A stretch of DNA of 10,580 bases from Syntrophomonas sp. UBA5288 (GCA_002408445.1 DHSK01000062.1:1-10580), one strand, 5' to 3'; numbered from the stretch's first letter, positions 1-5,987 are shown. Notes: generated by a model not told the origin, from the sequence alone. A program made the numbers and translations.

Positions 1-58
1 CACAACGACAAGCCGCTAGAATTCTTGGCATATCCCCTAACCTTATCTTTAAATCATA

Positions 59-99
59 GGAAGCAAAAGAACCGTCCCCTTGCTTCTCCCCTTGCTTCT
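59..99. repeat. Dispersed-repeat-like segment with a tandem 12-mer
   Basis: Two exact tandem copies of CCCCTTGCTTCT lie at 76-87 and 88-99. GAAGCAA (60-66) can pair with TTGCTTC (80-86), and the loop between them holds AGAACCGTCCC (68-78). The same 11 bases occur in reverse complement at 7658-7668, in a terminator-like hairpin. From memory, GGGACGGTTCT-type units flanked by GAAGCAA arms are scattered in many copies in clostridial-type genomes. That identity is inference; the internal repeat structure is directly visible. Confidence 0.5.
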
Positions 100-128
100 A
101 GGCGGGGCCATTATAATGGCCCCCGCCT
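100..128. repeat. Long GC-rich inverted repeat (hairpin)
   Basis: AGGCGGGGCCATTA pairs with TAATGGCCCCCGCCT across almost the whole interval, broken by one bulged C. The stem would be very stable. No T-run follows on the + strand (AACAATGC comes next), so it is not a classical terminator for + strand transcription. It may mark the end of an upstream transcript or be part of the repeat at 59-99. Confidence 0.6.
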
Positions 129-130
129 AA

Positions 131-266
131 CAATGCACATGCTCGAACATGGATGACAGCAGGGCGGTTAAAGTCCATTACGGGGTGCACGATCCGGTAG
201 CTAGGTTATCATATTGGTGAAGACGAAGGCAAGATTCCAAGGAGATACTTTATTGGAGGTGTCAGG
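131..266 (+). other. Leader of the metal-transport operon; no recognised riboswitch
   Basis: Short complementary segments are visible: TGCAC (134-138) with GTGCA (185-189), enclosing ATGGA (149-153) with TCCAT (174-178), and TTGG (214-217) with CCAA (237-240). These could form a folded 5' leader. I found no B12 box (GCCACTG-like) and no NiCo riboswitch signature, so no ligand class is proposed. The ribosome binding site GGAGG (255-259) for the first gene lies at its end. Confidence 0.3.
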
Positions 267-950
267 ATGCATATACCAGACGGGTATTTGAGTCCGCAAA
301 CGGCAGTTGCCATGACAGCAGTAATGGTACCTATTTGGGGAATAGTGGTAAAAAAAGTCCGGGAAAAACTTAAAAAAAGGGATGTTCCGATTTTGGCTAT
401 TGGTGCGGCTTTCAGCTTTATAATAATGATGTTCAATCTGCCAATTCCGGGGGGAAGTTCAGCTCATGCCGTGGGGGCGGTCTTGCTGGCTATATTGCTG
501 GGGCCATGGGCGGCTACTATAGGTGTATCCGTGGCCTTGATCATACAGGCGCTTGTTTTTGGCGATGGGGGGATCATGGCGATCGGAGCTAATTGTTTCA
601 ATATGGCTTTTGTTATGCCTTTTATCGGTTATTATGTCTACAGGGCTATTTGCGGCCAAGCTGCCCCATCATCTAAACGGGCGCTTATCGCCGCCGCGGT
701 GGCAGGGTATGTTGGATTAAATTGTGCGGCGTTTATTACGGCAGTTGAATTCGGATCTCAGTACCATTTGTTCAGAACGGCGGAAGGTATGCCACTGTAT
801 TTCATGTATCCTATAAAAGTAGCAGTAGCGACTATGATGAGCGAACATCTTATTATTGCTGGGCCGGTTGAGGCCATAGCCACCGCGATCGGTCTGCATT
901 TTATTGCCAACAATTATCCGGATCTGCTTCGACAGCCTCGCGCGGCTTAG
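267..950 (+). CDS. cbiM: ECF transporter substrate-binding component CbiM/NikM (Ni2+ or Co2+)
   Basis: This 227-residue integral membrane protein is the metal-binding S component of a group II energy-coupling-factor importer. The N-terminus MHIPDGYLSP is the family hallmark. In structurally known NikM the free amino terminus, His2 and His67 bind the metal, and here His2 and His67 (in PGGSSAHAVG, residues 61-70) fall at exactly those positions. Other family-like segments are QALVFGDGGIMAIGAN in the middle and SEHLIIAGPVEA near the C-terminus. Hydrophobic stretches fit about six or seven membrane helices. The ATG is chosen because GGAGG lies 7 nt upstream and because the mature N-terminus must begin Met-His. 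It is the first gene of a four-gene operon with the PDGLE protein, CbiQ and CbiO. Sequence alone does not separate nickel from cobalt; the PDGLE partner and the absence of a B12 riboswitch lean slightly to nickel. Confidence 0.93.
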   Translation: MHIPDGYLSPQTAVAMTAVMVPIWGIVVKKVREKLKKRDVPILAIGAAFSFIIMMFNLPIPGGSSAHAVGAVLLAILLGPWAATIGVSVALIIQALVFGDGGIMAIGANCFNMAFVMPFIGYYVYRAICGQAAPSSKRALIAAAVAGYVGLNCAAFITAVEFGSQYHLFRTAEGMPLYFMYPIKVAVATMMSEHLIIAGPVEAIATAIGLHFIANNYPDLLRQPRAA

Positions 951-977
951 TAATTGAGAGTTAAGGAGATTGGTGGT

Positions 978-1292
978 ATGTTTCAAAAGTATAAAAAGCT
1001 ATGGCTGGGTATTCTGGCCATGATCATTCTAAGCCCTTTGGGACTTCTAGCCACGGGGACTGCTTTCGGTGAATGGGGTGTTGACCAGCTAATGGATGAA
1101 GTCGGTTTTATTCCGCCGGGTCTGGAAAGACTAGCCGACTTCTGGAAACAGGCGCCCATGCCGGATTATGGTGTGCCTGGGTTATCAGCAAATTTCATTC
1201 AGTCGGCGGCGGGTTATGTCCTTTCAGCGGTCGTGGGCGTTGCACTGGTGGTGCTCGTTATTGCATGTTTATACCGATTAGTGAAAGAATAA
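978..1292 (+). CDS. PDGLE-type CbiN/NikN small membrane component
   Basis: This is a 104-residue protein with an N-terminal hydrophobic helix (about residues 8-28), a periplasm-facing-type middle segment and a C-terminal helix (about 80-100). The segment SPLGLLATGTAFGEWG, then GFIPPGLERLADFW and MPDYGVPG, is typical of the PDGLE domain found as a separate protein beside CbiM/NikM or fused to it. Such two-helix proteins are auxiliary components needed by CbiMQO/NikMQO transporters. The ATG at 978 is preferred because AAGGAG (963-968) sits 9 nt upstream. An in-frame TTG at 954 would add eight residues but has no ribosome binding site. The gene follows cbiM after 27 nt and precedes cbiQ by 12 nt. 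It differs from classical cobalt CbiN, which has a different conserved middle segment, so I withhold the symbol cbiN. Confidence 0.82.
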   Translation: MFQKYKKLWLGILAMIILSPLGLLATGTAFGEWGVDQLMDEVGFIPPGLERLADFWKQAPMPDYGVPGLSANFIQSAAGYVLSAVVGVALVVLVIACLYRLVKE

Positions 1293-1304
1293 AGTTGTGA
1301 TATT

Positions 1305-2255
1305 TTGGAAAGAAACAAATTAAACAGGCCTGAACTGCCGAACTGGATGAAAATTCAGCCGGCACAGACCGTAACTACTAAAAAAAGTAAGCAGTTAAGC
1401 TTTATAAGAAAGACCATTAATAATATACGGTTGGCACTGGTGGAAGACCGAACCAGCGAATATTTCGCCCAACAGCATGGACTTTTGCAGTCAATTGATC
1501 CCAGGGTCAAAGTGATTACGATCATGGGGCTCATTATCACTGCCGGTCTGACCCGAAGCCTGGCTATGCTGGTGGTACTGGCATTGATAGGGGGGGTGCT
1601 GATGAGGTTTTCCCGGTTGCCAGTCATTAAAATGCAGCTAAAAATATGGGGCTTTATCCCCCTGATTACTTTATTGGCTGCTATTCCGGGCATGTTCAAT
1701 GTTATTAATGACGGTTCGCCGCTTTTAATGCTATATGATAACTATCATGTAGCATTTATGGGAGTTAAGCTTCCGCAGCAATTATTTATCAGCGCACAGG
1801 GATTTAAATCAGCCATATTTTTATTCCTGCGCGTGGGGATATCTCTATCTTTGGGCTTTACCTTAATTATGACTACCCACCTTAATCAACTTTTAAAATC
1901 TCTGCGTGTATTGGGGATACCAGCTCTGTTTGTAATGATTATTGAAATGACCTATCGGTATATTATATTGCTTTTGGGTCTATCACTGGACTTGTTTGAA
2001 GCTCGTAAGGTGCGAACAGTAGGAAACTTGTCGGTCAGTTCAAGAAGACTTTTAGTCGGTTCTTCGATAGCTGTACTTTTTTCCAAAAGCATGATGCTGT
2101 CAGAGGAGATTTATCAGGCGATGACTGCGCGGGGCTATACTGGAGAACAAGTTAGTTCCGAGTACTTATTATTACAATGGAAAGATTGGGTATTTGCTGC
2201 AAGTGCTATTTTTTTAACGGTTGGTATTATTATTGGGGGAAGTTTCATTGGCTGA
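1305..2255 (+). CDS. cbiQ: ECF transporter transmembrane component CbiQ/EcfT
   Basis: This is the transmembrane coupling component that links the metal-binding CbiM to the ATPase CbiO. Its 316 residues exceed the roughly 230-270 usual for the family, mainly because of a hydrophilic N-terminal stretch of about 60 residues before the conserved SIDPRVKV (63-70). The two Ala-Arg-X coupling motifs that contact the ATPases are present as ARK (233-235) and ARG (275-277), and LKSLRVLGIPALFV (198-211) is a typical EcfT segment. About five to six hydrophobic helices can be seen. The start is uncertain: TTG 1305 is the most upstream good candidate after the in-frame stop of the preceding gene, but it has only a weak ribosome binding site. 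ATG 1347 (residue 15) is the alternative. The 3' end overlaps the cbiO start by 8 nt, indicating translational coupling. Confidence 0.88.
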   Translation: MERNKLNRPELPNWMKIQPAQTVTTKKSKQLSFIRKTINNIRLALVEDRTSEYFAQQHGLLQSIDPRVKVITIMGLIITAGLTRSLAMLVVLALIGGVLMRFSRLPVIKMQLKIWGFIPLITLLAAIPGMFNVINDGSPLLMLYDNYHVAFMGVKLPQQLFISAQGFKSAIFLFLRVGISLSLGFTLIMTTHLNQLLKSLRVLGIPALFVMIIEMTYRYIILLLGLSLDLFEARKVRTVGNLSVSSRRLLVGSSIAVLFSKSMMLSEEIYQAMTARGYTGEQVSSEYLLLQWKDWVFAASAIFLTVGIIIGGSFIG

Positions 2256-3045
2256 AAATATCTTTAATTTACAAAATGCAGGTTTTTCCTATCGAGCTGA
2301 AAGTTTGCTATTTACCGATTTAAACCTTAGTATCGAAGCGGGAGAGAGTATTTGCTTACTGGGAGCTAATGGGTCTGGTAAGTCTAGCCTGCTTAAAATA
2401 TTATGTGCTTTAAATTATATCGAGATAGGTTCTTTTAAAGCTTTTGGCTACGAAATATCAGAAAAACAAATGGAAAATGATAATTTTTGTAAAGATTACT
2501 ACCGTAGAGTGGGATTTGTGTTTCAGAATTCAGATGCCCAGCTTTTTACTACGCGGGTATGGGATGAAATTGCCTTTGGGCCACTACAGATGGATTTTCC
2601 CAGAAAAGAGATCCAGAATAGAGTAAACGATATAATTAAGGTGCTACAGATTGAACATCTTGCTAATCGCCCTCCTTTCAGGCTTAGTGGTGGGGAAAAA
2701 AAGAAAGTAGCCCTTGCATCGATCTTAGTGCTTAATCCTGAAGTAATAATACTGGACGAACCGACTGCTGGATTAGATCCCAGAAGCCAAAATTGGTTAG
2801 TTGACCTATTATTGCAGCTCAACTCAGTCGGGCGTACCATCATTGTCGCCACCCATGATTTGAATCTTGCACATACCCTAACCAAACGGACACTGCTTTT
2901 ATCTGAAGAACATAAAGTAGTTTATGATGGAGATACTCAGGAGTCTCTTCGGAATACCGATCTCTTAATGAAAGTTAATTTAATTGATCAATTCACCCAT
3001 ATTCATGAGCAATTCAAACATTTGCATATATATGTACATTGCTAA
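2248..3045 (+). CDS. cbiO: ECF transporter ATPase CbiO with His-rich C-terminal tail
   Basis: This 265-residue cytoplasmic ABC ATPase energises Ni/Co uptake with CbiM and CbiQ. The motifs appear in order: Walker A GANGSGKSS (39-47), Q-loop in VFQNSDAQLF, signature LSGGEKKKVA, Walker B VIILDEPTAGLDP and switch histidine in ATHDLN. The QNSDAQLF...AFGPLQ segment is characteristic of ECF-type ATPases. I chose TTG 2248 because GGGGGA (2235-2240) lies 7 nt upstream and the protein then starts at the usual point before the first beta strand. A start at 2221 would add nine residues inside cbiQ without a ribosome binding site. The last 15 residues carry five histidines (251, 253, 258, 260, 264) and a terminal cysteine, an unusual metal-binding-like tail. 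No clear terminator follows. Confidence 0.92.
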   Translation: MAENIFNLQNAGFSYRAESLLFTDLNLSIEAGESICLLGANGSGKSSLLKILCALNYIEIGSFKAFGYEISEKQMENDNFCKDYYRRVGFVFQNSDAQLFTTRVWDEIAFGPLQMDFPRKEIQNRVNDIIKVLQIEHLANRPPFRLSGGEKKKVALASILVLNPEVIILDEPTAGLDPRSQNWLVDLLLQLNSVGRTIIVATHDLNLAHTLTKRTLLLSEEHKVVYDGDTQESLRNTDLLMKVNLIDQFTHIHEQFKHLHIYVHC

Positions 3046-3137
3046 CATATTTTAAAAGACCCGAAAAAATTTGTATAAAAAGTTTAACTGACACCCTTTT
3101 AGGCGAGAATTTTAAAGGAGGAAGGAAAACAGGTAAT

Positions 3138-3174
3138 TTGATATTTTAGCATAATTATGATAAAATTATGCTAA
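3138..3174 (+). promoter_or_regulatory. Toxin-antitoxin promoter with palindromic operator
   Basis: A promoter is readable as -35 TTGATA (3138-3143), a 17-nt spacer and -10 TAAAAT (3161-3166), with five of six consensus matches in each box. A perfect 11-bp inverted repeat, TTAGCATAATT (3146-3156) and AATTATGCTAA (3164-3174), spans the spacer and the -10. Phd/YefM antitoxins usually repress their own operon by binding such palindromes, so this is the likely operator. The ribosome binding site AAGGGG (3182-3187) and antitoxin ATG follow directly. Confidence 0.7.
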
Positions 3175-3194
3175 CTCAATTAAGGGGTGATAGT

Positions 3195-3482
3195 ATGCCA
3201 CAAATTAGACCTGTATCTGATTTGAGAAATAATTTTGCTGATATTTCAAGAATTGTCCATGAAACCTCCGAACCGGTATTCCTAACTAAAAATGGTTATG
3301 GTGATATGGTTGTTATGAGTATGGAAGCTTATGAAAGTTATCAATTTAAAAGTGAAGTATATTTCAAATTGAAGGAAGCTGAATTAGAGGCTAAAACAAC
3401 TGATAAGCGATATTCCCATAAAGAAGTATTTGATGAATTAAGAGCAGAACTTTCTGACCAAATGGAGTCTGGTGATGTATGA
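3195..3482 (+). CDS. Phd/YefM-family antitoxin
   Basis: This 95-residue antitoxin belongs to a type II toxin-antitoxin pair. The N-terminal segment PQIRPVSDLRNNFADISRIV followed by EPVFLTKNGYGDMVVMSMEAYE (about residues 2-50) is the Phd/YefM DNA-binding and dimerisation fold. The charged, mostly helical C-terminal half (about 55-95) is the expected toxin-neutralising part. The ATG at 3195 is preferred because AAGGGG lies 7 nt upstream. The TTG at 3168 would place the start inside the operator palindrome. It overlaps the toxin start by 8 nt, as is normal for coupled antitoxin-toxin genes. It probably represses the operon through the palindrome at 3146-3174. Confidence 0.88.
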   Translation: MPQIRPVSDLRNNFADISRIVHETSEPVFLTKNGYGDMVVMSMEAYESYQFKSEVYFKLKEAELEAKTTDKRYSHKEVFDELRAELSDQMESGDV

Positions 3483-3780
3483 AATTAGATATTTACCCAT
3501 GGCCAGGAAAGATTTAGCCGATATCATAAACTATATTGCCGGCCATTTACAAGCACCAAAAGCCGCGCTGGATTTATTGAATTCTTTGGATGAAGCTATA
3601 TCCAGACTTGAACAATTCCCTTATTCCTGTGAAGTGTACCAGCCAATCAGGCCATTGACTTATGAATACAGGCTACTGCCAGTCAGAAATTATGCTGTCT
3701 TTTATGTAGTGAAAGCACAGGTGGTTGAAATTCATAGAATTGTTTACTCCAGAATGGACTTGAATAAAATAATAAAGTAA
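3475..3780 (+). CDS. RelE/ParE-superfamily toxin
   Basis: This 101-residue small basic protein shows the RelE/ParE fold pattern: an N-terminal strand YEIRYLP, a helical hairpin RKDLADIINYI...LDEAISRLEQFP, and the C-terminal sheet YEYRLLPVRNYAVFYVV...VEIHRIVYSRMDL. Members inhibit growth by cleaving mRNA on ribosomes (RelE type) or poisoning DNA gyrase (ParE type); the sequence alone does not tell me which. ATG 3475 is chosen because GGAG (3464-3467) gives 7-nt spacing. GTG 3472, directly upstream, is possible but too close. It follows the antitoxin with an 8-nt overlap and is intact, so the module may be functional. Confidence 0.86.
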   Translation: MYEIRYLPMARKDLADIINYIAGHLQAPKAALDLLNSLDEAISRLEQFPYSCEVYQPIRPLTYEYRLLPVRNYAVFYVVKAQVVEIHRIVYSRMDLNKIIK

Positions 3781-3782
3781 AG

Positions 3783-3843
3783 GCAAAGCCGGAAATATAT
3801 GTGTACTTTCCGGCTTTGCTGTTCTTACCCTTTTTTGGGGTAA
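3783..3843 (+). terminator. Terminator hairpins of the toxin-antitoxin operon
   Basis: A perfect 13-bp stem, GCAAAGCCGGAAA (3783-3795) with TTTCCGGCTTTGC (3807-3819), has an 11-nt loop and begins right after the toxin stop codon. A T-rich stretch ending in TTTTTT (3831-3836) follows 11 nt later. That run is itself the loop of a small hairpin, TTACCC (3825-3830) with GGGTAA (3838-3843). The stem is strong, but the T-run is not directly adjacent to it, so termination could be imperfect. Confidence 0.65.
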
Positions 3844-3856
3844 CAAAATAGCCTTA

Positions 3857-3870
3857 CGAACAAATGTTTG
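3857..3870 (+). promoter_or_regulatory. Candidate LexA (DinR) SOS box
   Basis: CGAACAAATGTTTG matches the Firmicutes LexA/DinR consensus CGAACRNRYGTTYC at 13 of 14 positions, and the CGAAC-N4-GTTCG form with one change. It overlaps the -35 hexamer of the promoter at 3868-3896, the position expected for a repressor. Control by LexA is inferred from the site and has not been shown. The downstream genes look like DNA repair or modification genes, which fits. Confidence 0.65.
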
Positions 3871-3896
3871 CAAAATATGAATTCTATTGCTATACT
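3868..3896 (+). promoter_or_regulatory. Promoter of the radical SAM/DUF4130 operon
   Basis: The -35 is TTGCAA (3868-3873), the spacer is 17 nt and the -10 is TATACT (3891-3896), preceded by TG at 3888-3889 as an extended -10. GAATTC palindromes at 3879-3884 and 3897-3902 flank the -10. The predicted transcript would start about 30 nt upstream of the first gene. Confidence 0.6.
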
Positions 3897-3935
3897 GAAT
3901 TCACCAATAAATAAAATTTACTTGAGGTGAGTCGG

Positions 3936-5162
3936 TTGGATACCATGACCAAGCTTGAAGTTTTGGCGGGGGCGGCCAAATACGATGTTTCTTGTTCTTC
4001 CAGCGGGGTTTCGAGAGGCAATCAAGGCGGGATTGGGAATGCTAAGTCTTTTGGCATTTGTCATGCCTGGTCGTCGGATGGCCGGTGTATTTCGCTTTTA
4101 AAAACACTTTTGAGCAATGATTGCGTTTATAATTGTCGTTATTGTATCAACCGACGCTCCAACGATATTCGCCGAGCCAGTTTTTCAGCACGGGAATTGG
4201 CTGATCTGACGATTCAATTTTACCGCCGCAATTACATCGAAGGCTTGTTTCTGAGCGCCGCGGTGGAGGTTTCTCCGGATTACACCATGGAAAAAATCAT
4301 TCAGGTGCTGACCTTGCTGCGGAAAAAATACAGCTTTCAAGGCTATATCCATGTCAAAGCAATTCCAGGCGCCGATCCGGCCTTGATTCAGCAGGCCGGT
4401 TTGCTGGCCGACCGGATGAGCGTCAATATTGAGCAGCCTACGGAACAAAGCTTACGTCGGCTGGCTCCCCAGAAGAAACTAACCGTATTGCATTCATCCA
4501 TGCAGCAGCTCAAGGAGCAGATCCGGGCCCACGCGGAAGAGAGCCGGCGCTTCCGTTACGCGCCCCGCTTTGTTCCTGCCGGGCAATCGACCCAGATGAT
4601 TGTGGGCGCCACCTCGGACAGCGATCTAATCATTCTGCAGGCCACCCAGTCTTTATACCAGCGTTTCAATATGAAAAGGGTGTATTTTTCCGCCTATGTG
4701 CCGGTAAACGAAGACTCCGACCTGCCGGCGCCGGCTACGGCGCCGCCGCTGCTGCGGGAACACCGTCTGTATCAATCCGACTGGCTGCTGCGCTTCTATC
4801 ATTATAAAGCGGAGGAGATTCTTGATCCGGTCCATGCTTACCTGGATGCGGAGCTGGATCCGAAAACCGCCTGGGCCATTCGTCACTTGGATTTGTTCCC
4901 GGTGGAGATCAACCGGGCTTCCTATGAAGAGCTGCTGCGGATCCCTGGGATTGGGCCCAAATCGGCTCTGCGGATCATTAGCCAGCGCCGTCTGGCCGCC
5001 GTTTCGGTGGAGGAAGTAAAGAAGCTGGGGGTAGTTTTCAAACGGGCCCAGTATTTCATGACCTGCAAGGGAGTATATGCGGGCCGGCGGCCTTTGGATC
5101 CGGCCACGATCCGCCGGATCATGGCGCCGGGGCCTGCCGCGGTACAACCGACTTTGTTTTAG
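3936..5162 (+). CDS. Putative DNA modification/repair radical SAM protein with helix-hairpin-helix
   Basis: This 408-residue cytoplasmic protein belongs to the radical SAM family always found beside a DUF4130-type partner, which itself is sometimes fused to a uracil-DNA glycosylase-like domain (the rSAM_link_UDG type). The 4Fe-4S motif is CVYNCRYC (Cys63, Cys67, Cys70), so it should cleave S-adenosylmethionine reductively. The N-terminal KLEVLAGAAKYDVSCSSSG is typical of the family, and three further cysteines (about residues 20, 42 and 51) precede the cluster motif. At the C-terminus INRASYEELLRIPGIGPKSA (325-344) is a helix-hairpin-helix, suggesting contact with DNA. The substrate and reaction are unknown. 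TTG 3936 is preferred because GAGGTG (3924-3929) lies 6 nt upstream; GTG 3927 overlaps that site and ATG 3945 is too distant. The coding sequence from about 4350 onward is clearly more GC-rich than the neighbouring operons. Confidence 0.88.
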   Translation: MDTMTKLEVLAGAAKYDVSCSSSGVSRGNQGGIGNAKSFGICHAWSSDGRCISLLKTLLSNDCVYNCRYCINRRSNDIRRASFSARELADLTIQFYRRNYIEGLFLSAAVEVSPDYTMEKIIQVLTLLRKKYSFQGYIHVKAIPGADPALIQQAGLLADRMSVNIEQPTEQSLRRLAPQKKLTVLHSSMQQLKEQIRAHAEESRRFRYAPRFVPAGQSTQMIVGATSDSDLIILQATQSLYQRFNMKRVYFSAYVPVNEDSDLPAPATAPPLLREHRLYQSDWLLRFYHYKAEEILDPVHAYLDAELDPKTAWAIRHLDLFPVEINRASYEELLRIPGIGPKSALRIISQRRLAAVSVEEVKKLGVVFKRAQYFMTCKGVYAGRRPLDPATIRRIMAPGPAAVQPTLF

Positions 5163-5182
5163 CCAATCGATGGGGGAAAAGG

Positions 5183-5962
5183 ATGCACTATTTATACGAC
5201 GGCAGTTTTGAGGGGCTTTTGACCTGTATTTATTATAATTATTACGGGGAAAAGGCCAGCGGTATTTACCGGCAGGATTCCTACCAGCCGGTTCTGATGA
5301 TCGACAGCACCGAGGTGATTACTGAGCCGGCGCTGGCCGCGCGGGTATACCAGGCTATAGAGAAAATATCCGGGGATGCGCTGGAGAATGTTTACCATGC
5401 CTTTGTTTCGTCGGCGCCGGATAAGGAAATCCTGATTCTCAATTATCTTCGTTTGGGCTTTCGGTTGGGGAGCAAAGTTGATGCTTACCATTCCCATCCG
5501 GATGTTTACCCTTTGCATAAGGTGGCCCGGAAAGTTACCACCGAAGCCCATCGCTTTTTGGGATTGCTGCGCTTTGCCGATACCGGCAATTTCCTCTACG
5601 CGGTTTTGGCTCCCGATCATTATATTTTGCCCCTGATCGCCGATCATTTTGCCGATCGTCTGGCCGGGGAACGCTGGATCATCCACGACCGCAAGCGGGG
5701 ATTGGCGGTTGTTTATGACGGACATGACCGGGAAACAGAACGGAGCTCCCGGCGCAGGTGGTACATAACTGATTTTCCCCGGGACGGGCAGGTGCCCTTA
5801 AACGAAAAAGAGCAATATTACCAGAAACTGTGGCAGCAATACTTTGATACGATCGCCATCGAGTCCCGGTGCAATCCGCGGCTGCAGGCGCGTTTTGTAC
5901 CTTATCGGTACCGCCATGATCTGGTGGAGTTTAAAAACCACGCGACACCGACAGAAAAATAA
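5183..5962 (+). CDS. DUF4130-type probable DNA metabolism protein, partner of the radical SAM protein
   Basis: This 259-residue protein is the obligate partner of the radical SAM protein just upstream, 20 nt away in the same transcript. Family features include the start YLYDGSFEGLLTCIY, the central NYLRLGFRLGSKVDAYHSHPDVYPLHKVARKV segment, HRFLGLLRF, the RGLAVVYDG strand, and the C-terminal WQQYFDTIAIESRCNPRLQARFVPYRY. No signal peptide or membrane helix is present. In many genomes this domain is fused to a uracil-DNA glycosylase-like domain; here it stands alone at its usual unfused length, so any glycosylase would have to be encoded elsewhere. Its biochemical role has not been established, to my knowledge. 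The ATG has GGGGG (5172-5176) 6 nt upstream. The gene is GC-rich like its partner, and an insertion-sequence remnant begins about 25 nt after its stop codon. Confidence 0.85.
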   Translation: MHYLYDGSFEGLLTCIYYNYYGEKASGIYRQDSYQPVLMIDSTEVITEPALAARVYQAIEKISGDALENVYHAFVSSAPDKEILILNYLRLGFRLGSKVDAYHSHPDVYPLHKVARKVTTEAHRFLGLLRFADTGNFLYAVLAPDHYILPLIADHFADRLAGERWIIHDRKRGLAVVYDGHDRETERSSRRRWYITDFPRDGQVPLNEKEQYYQKLWQQYFDTIAIESRCNPRLQARFVPYRYRHDLVEFKNHATPTEK

Positions 5963-5987
5963 AGGGATCAACGACTTTTGAATAGTC

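Noticed and set aside
76..99. CRISPR-like direct repeats
   Set aside because: There are only two adjacent 12-base copies with no spacers; this is a simple tandem duplication.
1..266. Cobalamin or NiCo riboswitch before cbiM
   Set aside because: No B12 box, no GGTGAAA-type core and no NiCo conserved junction were found; only generic inverted repeats are present.
954..977. TTG 954 as start of the PDGLE protein
   Set aside because: There is no ribosome binding site in front of it, while AAGGAG is correctly placed for ATG 978.
4653..5147. 164-codon minus-strand frame inside the radical SAM gene
   Set aside because: It is a shadow of the conserved C-terminal region including the helix-hairpin-helix, with an Arg/Pro-rich translation and no domain.
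5192..5725. 177-codon open frame on the minus strand inside the DUF4130 gene
   Set aside because: It is antisense to a well-supported gene, has no ribosome binding site or recognisable domain, and is arginine/glutamine-rich as expected for a shadow frame in GC-rich coding sequence.
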